From assembly GCA_030159075.1 (NCBI GenBank), contig BROG01000029.1, positions 671,001-735,000 of the forward strand: a DNA stretch of 64,000 bases, in the 5' to 3' direction. The DNA is from Atrina japonica. Taxonomy: Eukaryota; Mollusca; Bivalvia; Pterioida; Pinnidae. The notes under the pieces are model-generated. The model worked only from the letters and a program-made list of their open reading frames with translations, had not been told where the DNA came from and made no database searches. The position numbers were made by a program, and so were the translations under genes. Positions 1 to 64,000 of the stretch are shown here, piece by piece. Position 1 is the stretch's first letter. Each line of letters starts with the position of its first letter.

Positions 1-106
1 TGTTTTAATTTACCAACAAAAACTTATACCTAAAAATTTATACAATTGTTGAATATAATAGAATAAATAGAAAATGCTTGGCATTTTTCTTTATAAAGAA
101 GATTGG

Positions 107-270
107 CTGCTGGAACATACATGTATGCTTGATTTATGAGAAAGTTCCCCAGTTAAGACCCGTCCAAATGTGTCTTTAGGGATGAGTGAGTTAAAAACAG
201 TCACCACTATATAACTGAAAAATTGCTGAGTGTGGGTTGTTTGCCATAAAACTCTAATAAAATTAAAACA
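107..270 (+). mobile_element. Decayed SINE body/tail fragment
   Basis: The segment ccactatataactgaaaaat followed by gccataaaac matches the tail of the SINE at 59618-59872, and ctgctggaac...gagaaagttccccag matches its middle. Positions 152-195 look like an inserted fragment of the short repeat also found at 22602 and 61101. The tRNA-like head is missing. The open frame across it is not coding. Confidence 0.6.
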
Positions 271-1522
271 AGCAAAACACATGTCACATTTCAATTTTAC
301 AATATTGATAATTAAAATATAACTGTCTCATTTCTAATGGTAAATTCTGCATTCAATCTTCATGCCTATAATTAGAATTTGGTGGTTTCTTCTAGACAAA
401 AATAATTAAAATTCTCCCGAACCAACTTAGATCCCCAAGTATGTTGTCTGTACAGGTGATACTTGTTGTCTTAAGAAATACATGTACCGACTCTTGAAAG
501 ATTTTTGTAAGCCTTATGTACATGTACACATCATTGTATATTCTGCTTTATCTGATCGTAGTATGCTTGTACATGTAGATACTAAACAGACACTTTTCAT
601 CTTGCTAAAAATAAATTTATAAAGGAATGAATAATTTGTAAGAAACGAATATCATAATATCCTTTTTTGTAAGTTTACAATTTGGTTTTTTTTTTCTCAG
701 AATGCCACAATTTTTTGTCAACACTTCAAAATTATAAAGATAATATTGAAAATTACTTGAAAGTAATGTAAGTGCTATGGTATAACTCAGTTTGTCCAGG
801 AAGTATAGTCAGTGTGGAATTTCTTGTTTGTTCATGTGAAAGTGATTTGAATTACATATTGAATGATACAAATCTCATGTACCATATAACATTAAACAAA
901 CTATTCACACATATATCAAAACTAAAGATAAATATTACAGTATTGTTGAAGTGTTTTAAACCTATGCCAAAACTTGATGACATTGGTTAAAACAAATATA
1001 TACAATCATCATCGGTGAAGCATGCATACCTTTTATCAGAAAATCTCAAATTCTAAATGGGCTTGACATTATATCTGTTGCTAGATGGTATATAAAACTT
1101 AGTCCAAGTGACATTGCACCAATAATTACAGGGAAAATGATCAAACTTCAATGTTTATTGTTGTGCATGTGTGAAGTATATATTGCGGGTATTTTTATCT
1201 TCATCCAAATACAGCTTGTAAATACATATACAGTACGTGTATATGTACCATAGAATGTCTAAAGAAATACAGGGTCAAATCTTTGTAGTCAAAAACAGAA
1301 AAGTTACAATTATTTTTCAAATACAGTATACTTACATACATACATGTATCTTTCAAGTACTTTCTTCACATGCATGCATGATTGTGTGCACACATTTCTT
1401 CCAAATACTTTTTTCACAGGCATGCGTGCTCTTGTGGACATGTGTGTATGCACACACATATGCTCTCATGCACCCACAATCTGTCTGAAATTGTATTTAT
1501 AGAGTATTTTCTTCTTTTTCAG
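271..1522 (+). other. FMNL intron, no feature recognised
   Basis: AT-rich intronic sequence with scattered acatgta/tgtatg motifs. Short open frames here have no recognisable domain and no splice support. Confidence 0.6.
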
Positions 1523-52181
<50,659 letters not shown>

Positions 52182-53297
52182 AAGTTCCCAGTCAGAAAAC
52201 TTTATAATGTTTAAAATTTCTATGAAATGAAATTTTAGAATAAAAACAAAAGTTGCTGTATCGATCCAAATATTTTGGCTGGTGTGCTTAAGATATGTAT
52301 CACTGATAACAGTCAAAATTTTCGAGAAAGCCTTTGAACCAGATCAACATTGTATAAAAACAATTGTTTGGACAGATATAGTTAACGTGTTTATATTACA
52401 AAGTGTAAAAACACCAGAACTACTAAAGCCAAACACATATGATGTATACACAAGCATCTATGGAATATACAAGGAAGGGGGGACCAAGAATATACTTCAA
52501 TTTCTTTGGTCCAATACATCGGAGCAGATTAAAACATTTTTTGCATCCATGAAAAAGAAAGAAGTGAACAAAGCATTGTTTACTTGTAAAGACTGGATTG
52601 TTCTTCATCACTGGAATACATCCGATAAAATGAAGTGCCAAAACCAATATGTGAATAAGACCAAGTGTCGGAGTGTGTGTGAAGGTGCATTTAATCATGA
52701 GCTTTAGTCCTAAACTGTGTTCAAAAACAAACAAAATTCCGTTTATAAGTACTGAAGGTATTTGTGGTTAAAAATCAACAGTATTTTACTTTCTTCCATT
52801 TCAACTCTTCATTTTGTAAATGTCTCGCACATTTGGTCACATGGTATGCAGTTTTATGCAAACATGTACTTGAATTAAAATTTAAATATGAAGCATAATC
52901 TTTGTGCAACAAGATGTAACACTTCATAGATGATATTTAGCCAGACAATATTTCCATATATAGATTGTGACATTGATGTCATTGATATTTTTTTGTAGAT
53001 AATAACACTAAATATTTTGGGTTAAAGTTTCGATATACAATTTTTAATTTAAGAAAAATGCAGTTTTGTTGATGTGTTTGTTGTGTTGTTTCTTTAATTT
53101 TTGTCCTGTAACTCTTAATTTAATTGTACATGTATATGTATATCAGACAATTCAGTAAATGTATTTCTGAATTTCTTTTTTAAATATTGCTTTGTAGAAT
53201 ATTAAAAATAGATCTGAAGTTAATTAATCTATTCATTCCAGAAATTAAAAGATTTGTGTTTTGCAGCTAGATATACGATATGATGGTATCACATGAT
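52182..53297 (+). other. FMNL 3' UTR (extent unknown)
   Basis: This is AT-rich DNA after the stop. An AATAAA hexamer at 52239-52244 lies only 58 bases after the stop, and later AT-rich hexamers (for example 55813-55818) could serve longer transcripts. An open frame of 141 codons (52282-52707) lies here; see findings. No splice signals were assessed, so the 3' end is uncertain. Confidence 0.5.
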
Positions 53298-53640
53298 GGA
53301 ATGTGTAGTGGTGTTAAGGGTGTCAGCCCAGATTTCTTGGGTAGTTAGAGTGTCCAATTAGTGTTCAGAAGGTCCTGGGTTCGATTCCTGGTCTGGTCAC
53401 ATATTTTTCTCAGCTTGCTACATTTGGTGCCCATCTGATTAAAATACTTTGGTGTGTTACAAATATCTTGGACTTCTTGGTTCAGAAATTTTGTTAAGGG
53501 GCAAGAATGTAGTGGTGGTGTGGGTGTCAGCCCAGATAACTCAGTTGGTAAGAGTCTCCAGCTAGTGTTCAGACATTCCTGGGTTCAATTCCAGTCTGGT
53601 GGCACATTTTTATCTGCCTACTACAGATGTAAAATTAATG
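53298..53640 (+). mobile_element. Two tandem tRNA-derived SINE heads
   Basis: Each copy has gtgtcagcccaga, an A-box-like tagttagag or ctcagttggtaagag, agtgttcaga and a B-box ggttcgattcc (53378-53388) or ggttcaattcc (53582-53592). They start about 215 bases apart. This is a different tRNA type from the class II-like SINE. They are not functional tRNAs, as no acceptor stem pairing was evident. Confidence 0.7.
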
Positions 53641-53988
53641 TACTATGTATGGACCTTGGAGGCACCAAGTATTTTGAATAACCCAAATAAGGAAGAGTTG
53701 CTATTTTTTGTAAAAATGGTGTATTATGACTTGGTTAATGACATTTCTAGATCTTCAGTTTGAACTCTTACACATTCTTGAATTAACATCTAGTACATCT
53801 ATAGAGAGGTCATCATTGATATTTTGTATACATTTAACTTTTTGTGGTAAGAAAATGTTAACAAATCATCAAATATAGCCCAGCGTTTCATTTTTAAAAT
53901 GCCTTGATTTTGTATTTATTCTTCATTTTTCTATATTTTAGTGTACATGTCAGTATAGATGTATGAATGTTGTTTAAAATGATATTAT
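53641..53988 (+). other. Intergenic, nothing recognised
   Basis: AT-rich sequence. Confidence 0.5.

Positions 53989-54056
<68 letters not shown>
53989..54056 (+). repeat. (TA)n microsatellite
   Basis: An uninterrupted TA run of about 66 bases. Confidence 0.98.
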
Positions 54057-54061
<5 letters not shown>

Positions 54062-54226
54062 ACAAATATATTTGAATTTTTGCAGAAAAATAATATTTCC
54101 AAAAAAAATTCGGAAGTTTTAAATAATTTATTATATCTGTGAAAATATCATAAAACAGCATTGTTCATTATCATAAAATGTCTTCCAAACTCTACAAAGC
54201 AATGCATATGATTTCTGGTCAGTATT

Positions 54227-54392
54227 TGACAAGTTATCATAGGTTTAAATACAATAGCTATGAAGTTATCATAGGTTTAAATACAATAGCTATGAAGTTA
54301 TCATAGGTTTAAGTACAATAACTATGAAGTTATCATAGGTTTAAATACAATAGCTATGAAGTTATCATAGGTTTAAATACAATAGATATGAA
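54227..54392 (+). repeat. 32-bp tandem repeat, 5 copies
   Basis: The unit is gaagttatcataggtttaaa plus tacaatagctat, nearly perfect. Its length matches the 32-bp unit at 17998-19315 but the sequence does not. Confidence 0.96.
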
Positions 54393-54445
54393 CACATCTA
54401 GAATCAAACACAATTCTCAATGTCCTCAGTTTTTCTTGTTCATAT

Positions 54446-54520
54446 GGGGCCTTCAAGGCCGAGTGGTTTGAACACTGTGATTGAAACCACAAAATCTTTT
54501 TACCTCAACTCAGTGCTTGT
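54446..54520 (+). mobile_element. tRNA-derived SINE head, decayed
   Basis: ggggccttcaaggccgagtg followed by gtttgaacac resembles the heads at 59618 and 63617 (minus). The B box and body are not recognisable. Confidence 0.5.
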
Positions 54521-54893
54521 GATTACTGGACACAAATTATGAGGAGATGTTACTTTCTAAGGTGATCATTTCCCTCGTTCATTTCGACTAAATTTATTGA
54601 AAATAGCCTCCACTATTTAAATGGAAAATTGTTGATTGTAACGTCAAACACCCTTGATATGATTTAGTATGGAAATCTTCAGAATACATTGTATAATATG
54701 AATCTATTTTGTTACTTATTTTCTGATTTCAATTTCTGCTCACTGGGTTGTTGATGGTTTTCATCCCATTTTTAGTCAGATGTAGATATATAAATACTGT
54801 ATCTATTCAGTGTATATCACATCACAATTATTGATGTAAAGCATTGGTGATATTTTATGTTCATTTGTAATTAGAGTTTTTATATCATCCACA

Positions 54894-54967
54894 TTAACCC
54901 ATTCACCCCTAAAGACACATTTGGATTTACAGAAGAGTCCATTGTTTTTCAGGGGTTGATGAGTTAA
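54894..54967 (-). repeat. Short dispersed repeat, copy 2 (complement)
   Basis: ttaacccattcacccctaaa, gacacatttgga and, at the other end, caggggttgatgagttaac form imperfect inverted ends. Same family as 22602-22684 and 61101-61190. Confidence 0.75.
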
Positions 54968-57900
54968 CTGGTTTACCACTGTTTTTGAAGAGTTGGGATC
55001 TGTGTACATATGAGAAATTTACTCTATGCTTATTGATTTTTGGTCAGTTTTAGCTAAGTACTGAATGTAGTAGGAAAGAAGTATATTTATATTTCTTATA
55101 GAAAACTAGTCATATGTAGGACAATAATTGTTTAACAATTTTTATAACAATGATACAAAATATATTGTAAAATAGATTCAATGATTGTTCCGCAGACAAT
55201 TTTCATCTTCCCCTGTTGTATAGTTCAAATAGTATGAATATTTATTTTCTGCAATAGTATTAAGATACTGTTGCTTTAAAACTGTAAACAAAACCAAATG
55301 ACATATGTATAGTTTTGACTAAGCTTATTATATATCTCACATTATATAAACTGTAAATGTGTACAAGTTGTCATGATATAGACTTACCATATATATCAAT
55401 CCAACCGACTCAAAGCCGATCTGTAAATAGTACTGTGTGAATGTGCAATAATTGTACTTTTATTTTTTTTTTCATTATTATTGTTTTTTCGAAATGAAAG
55501 TTTTCAGATCCACAAGTTTTGTGTGTTTCGTGAAGATTCAAGTTATATTTGTATAACATTTTGGGTTTATAAAGACTGCTAATGGGACCTTCTATTAGAC
55601 TTAATTAAAAAGTTGGGATGCCTATTAATTACAGTTTTTGGTAGTGAAATATAAAGATTTATTAATTAAGTAAATTTATCTTTTTTTCAGTGTGAAAAAT
55701 AACACTCCATGCCAAATCAATGTCAATTGTATTATTTTCAATCAGCCATTCAAAATACTTTTCAAGTTTGGGACGACTTTTTCTTGTTTTATGAGAATTT
55801 TTTTTTATATGAAATAAAAATGTTATTCATCCAAAATTGGCATATATCCTGTATGTGATTATTCTAATGTGTCACATAACAAAACAATAATTGTCGTTAT
55901 TATAAGTTGGTCTGTTGAGAATTTTTATGAGAAAAATGTATTCATGAATTTTCATTTACAAGAAAATGTTATGGTTAAGAGTGATCATCTGTTTGGATAT
56001 AATATCAAAGTTTTATCTGCCTTGTAGAAAAACACAAAAAAGAAAAAAAGGTTGTTATAATGTTTGTATGGGGAAGTTTGACTTCGTTTATTTGTTTATT
56101 TTTTTTTCTTATTCATTCATTTTAGTTTTACATGCTTATCTTCCAACATGTATTTTTTTCCTAGTGATTTACTTCTACGATCATGCCAGTATATCAAGTC
56201 TGGACTGATGAGATTCCTTTTATGATCGTGTCATACTTACTGACATACAAACACAGTCACATGAACCGGACCTCTTGACTCTCATTGTTCCAAAACTGAC
56301 TTTTTTACCCACAATACATCAGAACCTGAATATATGATGTTTAAAATTACCCAGTGATTAAAACAATGATTCACATTCCCTCGACACAGGGAAGAATGAA
56401 ATAAGTGTAATTACAGAGGATTTCAAATACATAACTATGTCACATATAGGCTTAGATGAAATTCCAGTACACCTTTATACGAAAGGCTCGGCATTATGGC
56501 AAGCCAGTCAAAACTTACAGTATACTGCTATCCATGTTCACAAACATATTCAAAATGAGCACTTCTGGTGTTCCAGCTGATCATTCCAGATGGTCAACAT
56601 TTAAATATGAATTTTGTCACTGTAAATGTAGGTAATCAGATCCTATTGTTGATTTAAAATTGTGCCAAATACAATATGGCCTACAGTTTTGCTGAGTTTT
56701 ATATATGCAATATGACAACACATACATTAGCGCTCACTCATTGGACATCAAACATTGTACAATTGTTCGACAACTAATATGGTGCTTTGTTATTGTGATT
56801 TTTTACGTACTTTTTATGTGTTGTAATTCTGTTGTCTATTTGGTCACTAGTTATTATTTTGTCCAAGGTTGTAGATACCGTAAAAAAATTCATCTAAGAA
56901 TACAATCAAATCTAGTGATTTCTTCAAGAAAGTCAACTTGGTGTATTATCATTACAGTAATTGCTAGTTTTTAATAGCTAATGAATTGTATACATGTATA
57001 TACATACATACATATATAGATACATCAAACAGTACTTTTATATTGTTTGATATGTGACATTCTATGATGGTCATAATCATTCTGCATTTTGAGGACTTTA
57101 ATGTTTTTAATTTCGTACTCAAAATTTCTGTTTGATACTTTTTTATTTCACAGACTTGTTTTCTGTAACTGTTTCCTGCTGTGGAGTTAAAGTAATGCAA
57201 AAGTCTCTAATTTAGCATTTTTGTGTGTTTATATAAAACAACTCAAAGCATCTTATATGCCATAGCTTGTTTTGCCCTTAGACATCTAAAATAGTAATGC
57301 AATTTTGAAAACTATACAGTGAAAATTTTTGAGTTAAATAAAATATATCTAATGCTAATATAGAATTTAAAAAAATTCTGTCTAAAGGAACCTTCGAGAT
57401 ATTTTTATGATTTTTCCAGGAAATGACCTAAATAGACCCCCTCCATTTCTACAAACATGACAGGAATAGTATTAAAATGATCTCATAAATAATTAGGATC
57501 AACAGGGTCAGTGTTTGATAGTCAATCTTAGTTAAAGGTTTTAAAATTATATCTAAGTTCTATAGAAAAAGAATTAATACCCCAGTTCTAACATGATTTC
57601 ATAATATCTTTTTTTATTTACTAATTCCTGTGTGTAATTTTATTCTATAAATTAATTTTTCTGTATTCAAAAGTTTTTATGTAATTTGCAATTATAAGTT
57701 TCTAAATTTGAATTTATTTATTTGCTTTGCAATTATTAGTCTAATATAAGTTTCAGGGATTTTCATATCTAAAAAAAAGATCAGTGACCAGATTTTCATT
57801 TGTAACAAAGTAACATTTCCAGCCAGCTGTGCATAGAATCACTTTTACTATTAGTTAATAATTATCAATGAATGAAAGAGAATTGCTTGGTTTACATTTT

Positions 57901-58542
57901 ATTTGACATCCCATTATTTTTGCACTGTTTAACCTATATATTAATAATAGTAGCTAAGATTGTGAGAGATACAAGGTGCTTTTACATGTACAAAGTACAG
58001 ACCACTATACCATGATGATAGACATATAGACGCAAAAAGTACACATCCCATGTAAGATCTACACAACTTCGCAAGATAGCATCCCTTTATTCTCTGTATC
58101 ACATTTTTGAAGATTCCTCATGAGTTATATTTTCTTGAGTGTGTACAAAATTTTGGTATCAAAACATCAAGTGCCTAAAGTCAAAAGTATTAATACCTTT
58201 AGTTGGCTAGTTTTGCTCTGGTTCAATTCTGGACAGTCATGACCAAGATCTAGTAAAGATGTAATTGTGTAAATCTATTTCATTGGGTGAATGACTCATT
58301 ATTGCTATAAAATTAGTTTTTAATTTCAGCAATGCTGAATCATTTTTTGTTTTCTGTAAAAACATGTAAATGTAGTTATCACTGTAAGAATCAAGCCAGA
58401 TATTTGTTTTAATGCATATGTCAAAATACATGTAAAATAAACAAAATATTGCTTCTGTTATTTGTGCACAATATTTGTGTAAGTGTGTGAGTTTGTACAA
58501 ACGTGTCTATCTATCTGTCTATATATATTATATGTATACACA
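54968..58542 (+). other. Intergenic, nothing recognised
   Basis: AT-rich, with AATAAA hexamers that could end long FMNL transcripts. Open frames up to 89 codons have no recognisable domains. Confidence 0.5.
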
Positions 58543-58932
58543 CAGTAGAACATCAGTCAATCAAACTTCAATGAGTCAAATTCCTTGATGTTTCGAACAA
58601 GTGTTTGTATATAAATATTGAAAATACTCCAAATAATTCTATGTAAAAATTTGCATATATATGAAAGTGCCCATTAGTAATTTTTCTCCTGCTCATAAAC
58701 ATTCATGTTTGAATTTCACAAAAAAAAATTAATAAAAGTTTATTTTAGCATCAGTTAAAAATCATGACTATAATGTCTTACATGGTTATGAATCAGTAAT
58801 TTTATACCTTATAGAATTTAGAACTTCTGAAACTAAAAATTGTATGGTTCTTAGTACAATTCAAGAGTCAAAGTCCCATTTTCAAACTTTTCTAGGCAGT
58901 TCCTTGAACTGTGACTCAACAAAGTTTTACTG
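58543..58932 (+). mobile_element. Pogo/Tigger-like MITE, 390 bp
   Basis: The left end is cagtagaacatcagtcaatc and the reverse-complemented right end cagtaaaactttgttgagtc. Subterminal gagtcaaattccttg and agttcaaggaactgcc continue the arms. The right flank is TA and the left flank is altered. No transposase. Confidence 0.6.
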
Positions 58933-59112
58933 TATACACACACGCACACACATATATATATATATATAATATTCCTGTTGAATTTCTGTGTTGTACATAG
59001 ATACAGTACAATGGAAAGTTTTACTGTATACACGCACACACACACACATATATATATATATAATATTCCTGTTGAATTTCTGTGTTGTACATAGATACAG
59101 TACAATGGAAAT
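58918..59112 (+). repeat. ~95-bp tandem duplication with (CA)n/(TA)n
   Basis: aaagttttactgtatacac...attcctgttgaatttctgtg, ttgtacatagatacagtaca, atgg occurs twice in direct succession and overlaps the right end of the preceding MITE. Confidence 0.92.
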
Positions 59113-59225
59113 CTCACAGTACTGACCAATCCTCCTGATGATTATTTAATTAAAACTTAAAGGACTGGAGGAAATTTAATTCAGTTAATTACATTAAATA
59201 CTTGGCCACTGAAAATATATATATA

Positions 59226-59405
59226 CAGTAAAACCTGCTATAGCGGCCACCTCTATATAAGGATCACCTGTCTATAAAGGCCAGTTTTGAAAAGTCCCTT
59301 TACTGCATACTTCAACTAAATTGAACCTGTGTATAAGGGTCACCTGCACATAAAGGTCAATATTTTCTGGTCCCTTGGGTGGCCCCCTATATACAGGTTT
59401 CACTG
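59226..59405 (+). mobile_element. Mariner-like MITE, 180 bp, TA flanks
   Basis: The left end is cagtaaaacctgctatagcg and the reverse-complemented right end cagtgaaacctgtatatagg. TA lies on both sides. The interior has repeated ggccacct/ggtcacctg/aaaggcca segments. Same family as 60346-60508. Confidence 0.8.
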
Positions 59406-59617
59406 TACACACAAAACACTAAAACCAAAGGTGTCAAACCTAAGCGAATGGATAGAAGTCATGAACGAATTATATAAAGCACTAAAATGACTAAGGACAC
59501 AGACAAAAATGGAGTAATATTTTTAGGACAACCTGTCCTTTCTTCAGGACTAAAATATTACAATAACAAAAATAACGCACATATACACACACTCGCGCAT
59601 ACAATCGGAATACAGAT

Positions 59618-59872
59618 GAATTCACTGTGGCCGAGTGATTAGATCATCGTGCTTTAAGCTATGAAGTCTCTCACTTCTGATCAGCGCAGGTTCAAGCCAT
59701 GCTGGAACCTAAGATAATTTTTGTGAGAAGATTTGCCAGTCTACTAGCGGAAGGCCGGTGGTCTCTTCCTTAGTACATTGTATTGTAATCAGGTTCTCTC
59801 TTCCACCATTACAAACTGGTTGCCACCATATAACTGAAAAATTGTTTTGTGGCATAAAACACAATTAATATA
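59618..59872 (+). mobile_element. tRNA-derived SINE, near full length
   Basis: A box tgtggccgagtgattagatc, B box caggttcaagcc, then a body shared with 63365-63617 (minus): tttttgtgagaagatttgcc, agaaggcc-like, ggttctctcttcc, gccaccatataactgaaaaa, ttgtggcataaaac. It ends in an ATTAATA/TA tail. Confidence 0.8.
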
Positions 59873-59890
59873 TATATATATATACACACA

Positions 59891-60283
59891 CAGTGGAATC
59901 TCATTATGTCAAAGTTGAATGGAAAGTCCTGATTTTATTACTATATGTTTATAATACTTTTACTCCGGATATTTCAAAGTTTTTATCTCAAAATTTCGCT
60001 ATGTCAAAACAAATTCTAATCTCAAAATTACCTTCTATGGTTGAAAGTTTACTTTTTTGAGTAACAGTATGGTAATTAATTTACCTGTTTACTTGCAAAA
60101 CACACGATTTACTCCTACTGAGGTGAAAAGGTAATTAATAATCACCGAAATCCTATTCAAATTAAGCAATTGCTTGAGAAAATGTATTCATCGCCCAATA
60201 GAGACAGAAAATATTTAAATTGAAAATTTCTGTTATCTCAAATTCTGGATAATGGTGGTCCCATGAATTCCGAAATTCCACTG
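59891..60283 (+). mobile_element. Pogo/Tigger-like MITE, 393 bp
   Basis: The left end is cagtggaatctcattatgtc and the reverse-complemented right end cagtggaatttcggaattca. The interior has atatttcaaag, tatctcaaaatttcgctatg and ttatctcaaattctggataa motifs typical of pogo-type ends. TA follows on the right. Confidence 0.7.
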
Positions 60284-60345
60284 TACATACAAAAGGAACT
60301 ATTAGAATTTATTTATTTACTATGTACTATGGCCAGGGATATATA

Positions 60346-60508
60346 CAGTAAAACCGGCTTCAGCGACCACCTGGTCACAAAGACCATTTTTTTGCTTTCC
60401 CCAATAGTACCATTTGTGTACAAATCATTCTCTATTTAATGACCACCTCCCTATAAAGGCTGGTTTTGTTGTCTCCCACATGGGGGTCTTTATATACAAG
60501 TATCACTG
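60346..60508 (+). mobile_element. Mariner-like MITE, 163 bp, TA flanks
   Basis: The left end is cagtaaaaccggcttcagcg and the right end ggggtctttatatacaagta followed by tcactg. TA on both sides. A diverged copy of 59226-59405. Confidence 0.78.
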
Positions 60509-61100
60509 TACATGTATATTTATATACACATAGTTAATTTGATGGGTGCGTTGTTACTGTAATATTATGTCCCTGTATGAATTTTTCGCATATATGGAGA
60601 TACATACTCTGACCTCATTTCTTAGGCCAAGCACTTGGCAAAGGAGAAGTCGGCAATTCTGTGTAAAGTATGGGATATTACCCGGACATTGGAAATATAT
60701 CAGAAAGGGCAGTAATTTACCACAAGCCCATTCTGAACACTTTAAAATTACTTTTTGTCCTGTAATTTTTCTTCCAAATAATTGAATAGTTTTGTTTCCA
60801 TGGGAGCCTGGATAAAATAGGTTTAATGAAAAAAAAATTTAACAGAGAAAGATCTGATTTAAATTATAAATAAACAATTAACATGCCATAGAAGTGAAAG
60901 AATAATGTGAACATGAGCTCAGTAGTAAGGGAAGTTGTCACAACATGGAGCTGTCAAATCCTGTAGAGTACTACTAGTGCACACACACTGGTAGAAAATC
61001 AGTGAAAAAATAATTTTCAAAATTTGTTTTATTAAAAATGATTCTTTACTTTGCATTAATAATACAATAATCTTTAGCAAACCCTGTCAGTATCAATATT
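60509..61100 (+). other. Intergenic, nothing recognised
   Basis: AT-rich. An open frame of 79 codons at 60546 shows no domain. Confidence 0.5.
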
Positions 61101-61190
61101 TACTCATCAACCCCTAAAAAACAATTGACTCTTCTGTAAATCAATGCCTTGGACCAGCTCAAAATTGTCTTTAGAGGTGAATGAGTTAAA
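61101..61190 (+). repeat. Short dispersed repeat, copy 3
   Basis: actcatcaacccctaaaaaa, gactcttctgtaaatcaatg, ggaccagctcaaaattgtct and ttagaggtgaatgagttaaa. The ends are imperfect inverted repeats. Most complete copy in the window. Confidence 0.78.
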
Positions 61191-61588
61191 CAGATTTACT
61201 ACATACATTTGTTTTATTGATTTTTCTCAATTTGATGGTAAAAACAAATAGAAGAATCAAGACTTGAACAAGAGTAGATTATTTAAAATCTAATTATTAA
61301 CATCCAGATAAATTGTCATCATAGATTTTCTTAATTGTCATGTACATATTTGATGTCCAAGTGGAGATAACCCTGCATTCAAGGAAACCTTGAAATTTAT
61401 GAATATTTTTGCACCAAGAAATTGCCTTTTCTTTCCAATTACAAAATGCTGAAATCACCGACACCTTTTGATCCTGAAATTTGAGTTGTTTTTTTTTTTT
61501 AATATTATCAACATAATTTCAGTACCAATAATTCCTTGCATTAAACTGGATACAATTTGGCATCTGTCTCTAAGTTTGGATTTACATG
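61191..61588 (-). other. Probable ALDH 3' UTR
   Basis: AT-rich sequence downstream of the ALDH stop on the minus strand. TTTATT on the plus strand at 61213-61218 and 61028-61033 reads AATAAA on the transcribed strand and could be a polyadenylation signal. Nothing else recognised. Confidence 0.4.

Positions 61589-64000
<2,412 letters not shown>

Noticed and set aside
58851..59129. 92-codon frame with a doubled YIYICVCVCVY segment
   Set aside because: Arises from the 95-bp duplication with CA/TA microsatellites.
59618..59700. Possible functional tRNA gene at the class II-like A/B boxes
   Set aside because: The acceptor stem and anticodon arm do not pair well, and the sequence continues into a body shared with another SINE copy.

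Overview
The window is AT-rich, intron-dense animal DNA. Its codon-level matches are to metazoan genes, every intron inferred is GT-AG, and the non-coding DNA is crowded with tRNA-derived SINEs, small terminal-inverted-repeat (TIR) elements and minisatellites. This suits a lophotrochozoan, most likely a bivalve mollusc. That taxonomic guess is an inference from overall character; no species marker was seen.

Two genes are supported, arranged tail to tail. (1) On the plus strand, positions 1523-52181 carry 28 coding exons of a formin of the FMNL (formin-like 1/2/3) group. They give 975 residues covering almost all of the GBD/FH3 regulatory half, a coiled coil, a short polyproline FH1, the complete FH2 actin-assembly domain and a C-terminal DAD. 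All splice phases agree and the frame stays open from the first exon to the stop. Only the first coding exon, which should hold the start codon and any N-myristoylation signal, lies upstream of the window. (2) On the minus strand, 64000-61589 carries the last four exons of an ALDH9A1-like aldehyde dehydrogenase (224 C-terminal residues including the catalytic cysteine). Its 5' part lies beyond the right edge. The two proteins have unrelated roles (actin filament assembly; aldehyde oxidation in carnitine/betaine-type metabolism), and nothing suggests they work together.

Layout: 1-1522 is intron; 1607-19484 is a 17.9 kb intron with four minisatellites, a (CT)n tract and several TIR elements; 19485-33696 holds the GBD/FH3 and coiled-coil exons; 34616-34810 is FH1; 36387-45902 holds most FH2 exons; 45903-50452 is a repeat-filled intron with a 2.07 kb TIR-bounded purine-rich element; 50453-52181 holds the last FH2 residues and the DAD; 52182-61588 is 3' UTR and intergenic DNA with SINEs and mariner/pogo-like MITEs; 61589-64000 is the ALDH gene.

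The most unusual items are: a tandem array (29741-30870) that repeats the end of an FH3 exon together with its 5' splice site about twenty times, at first with a 42-bp period that keeps the reading frame; a second array (36509-36870) whose 48-bp unit also contains the local 5' splice site; a 2065-bp TIR element (48191-50255) filled with strand-asymmetric purine-rich DNA; and two minisatellites split by transposon-like insertions with flanking direct repeats.
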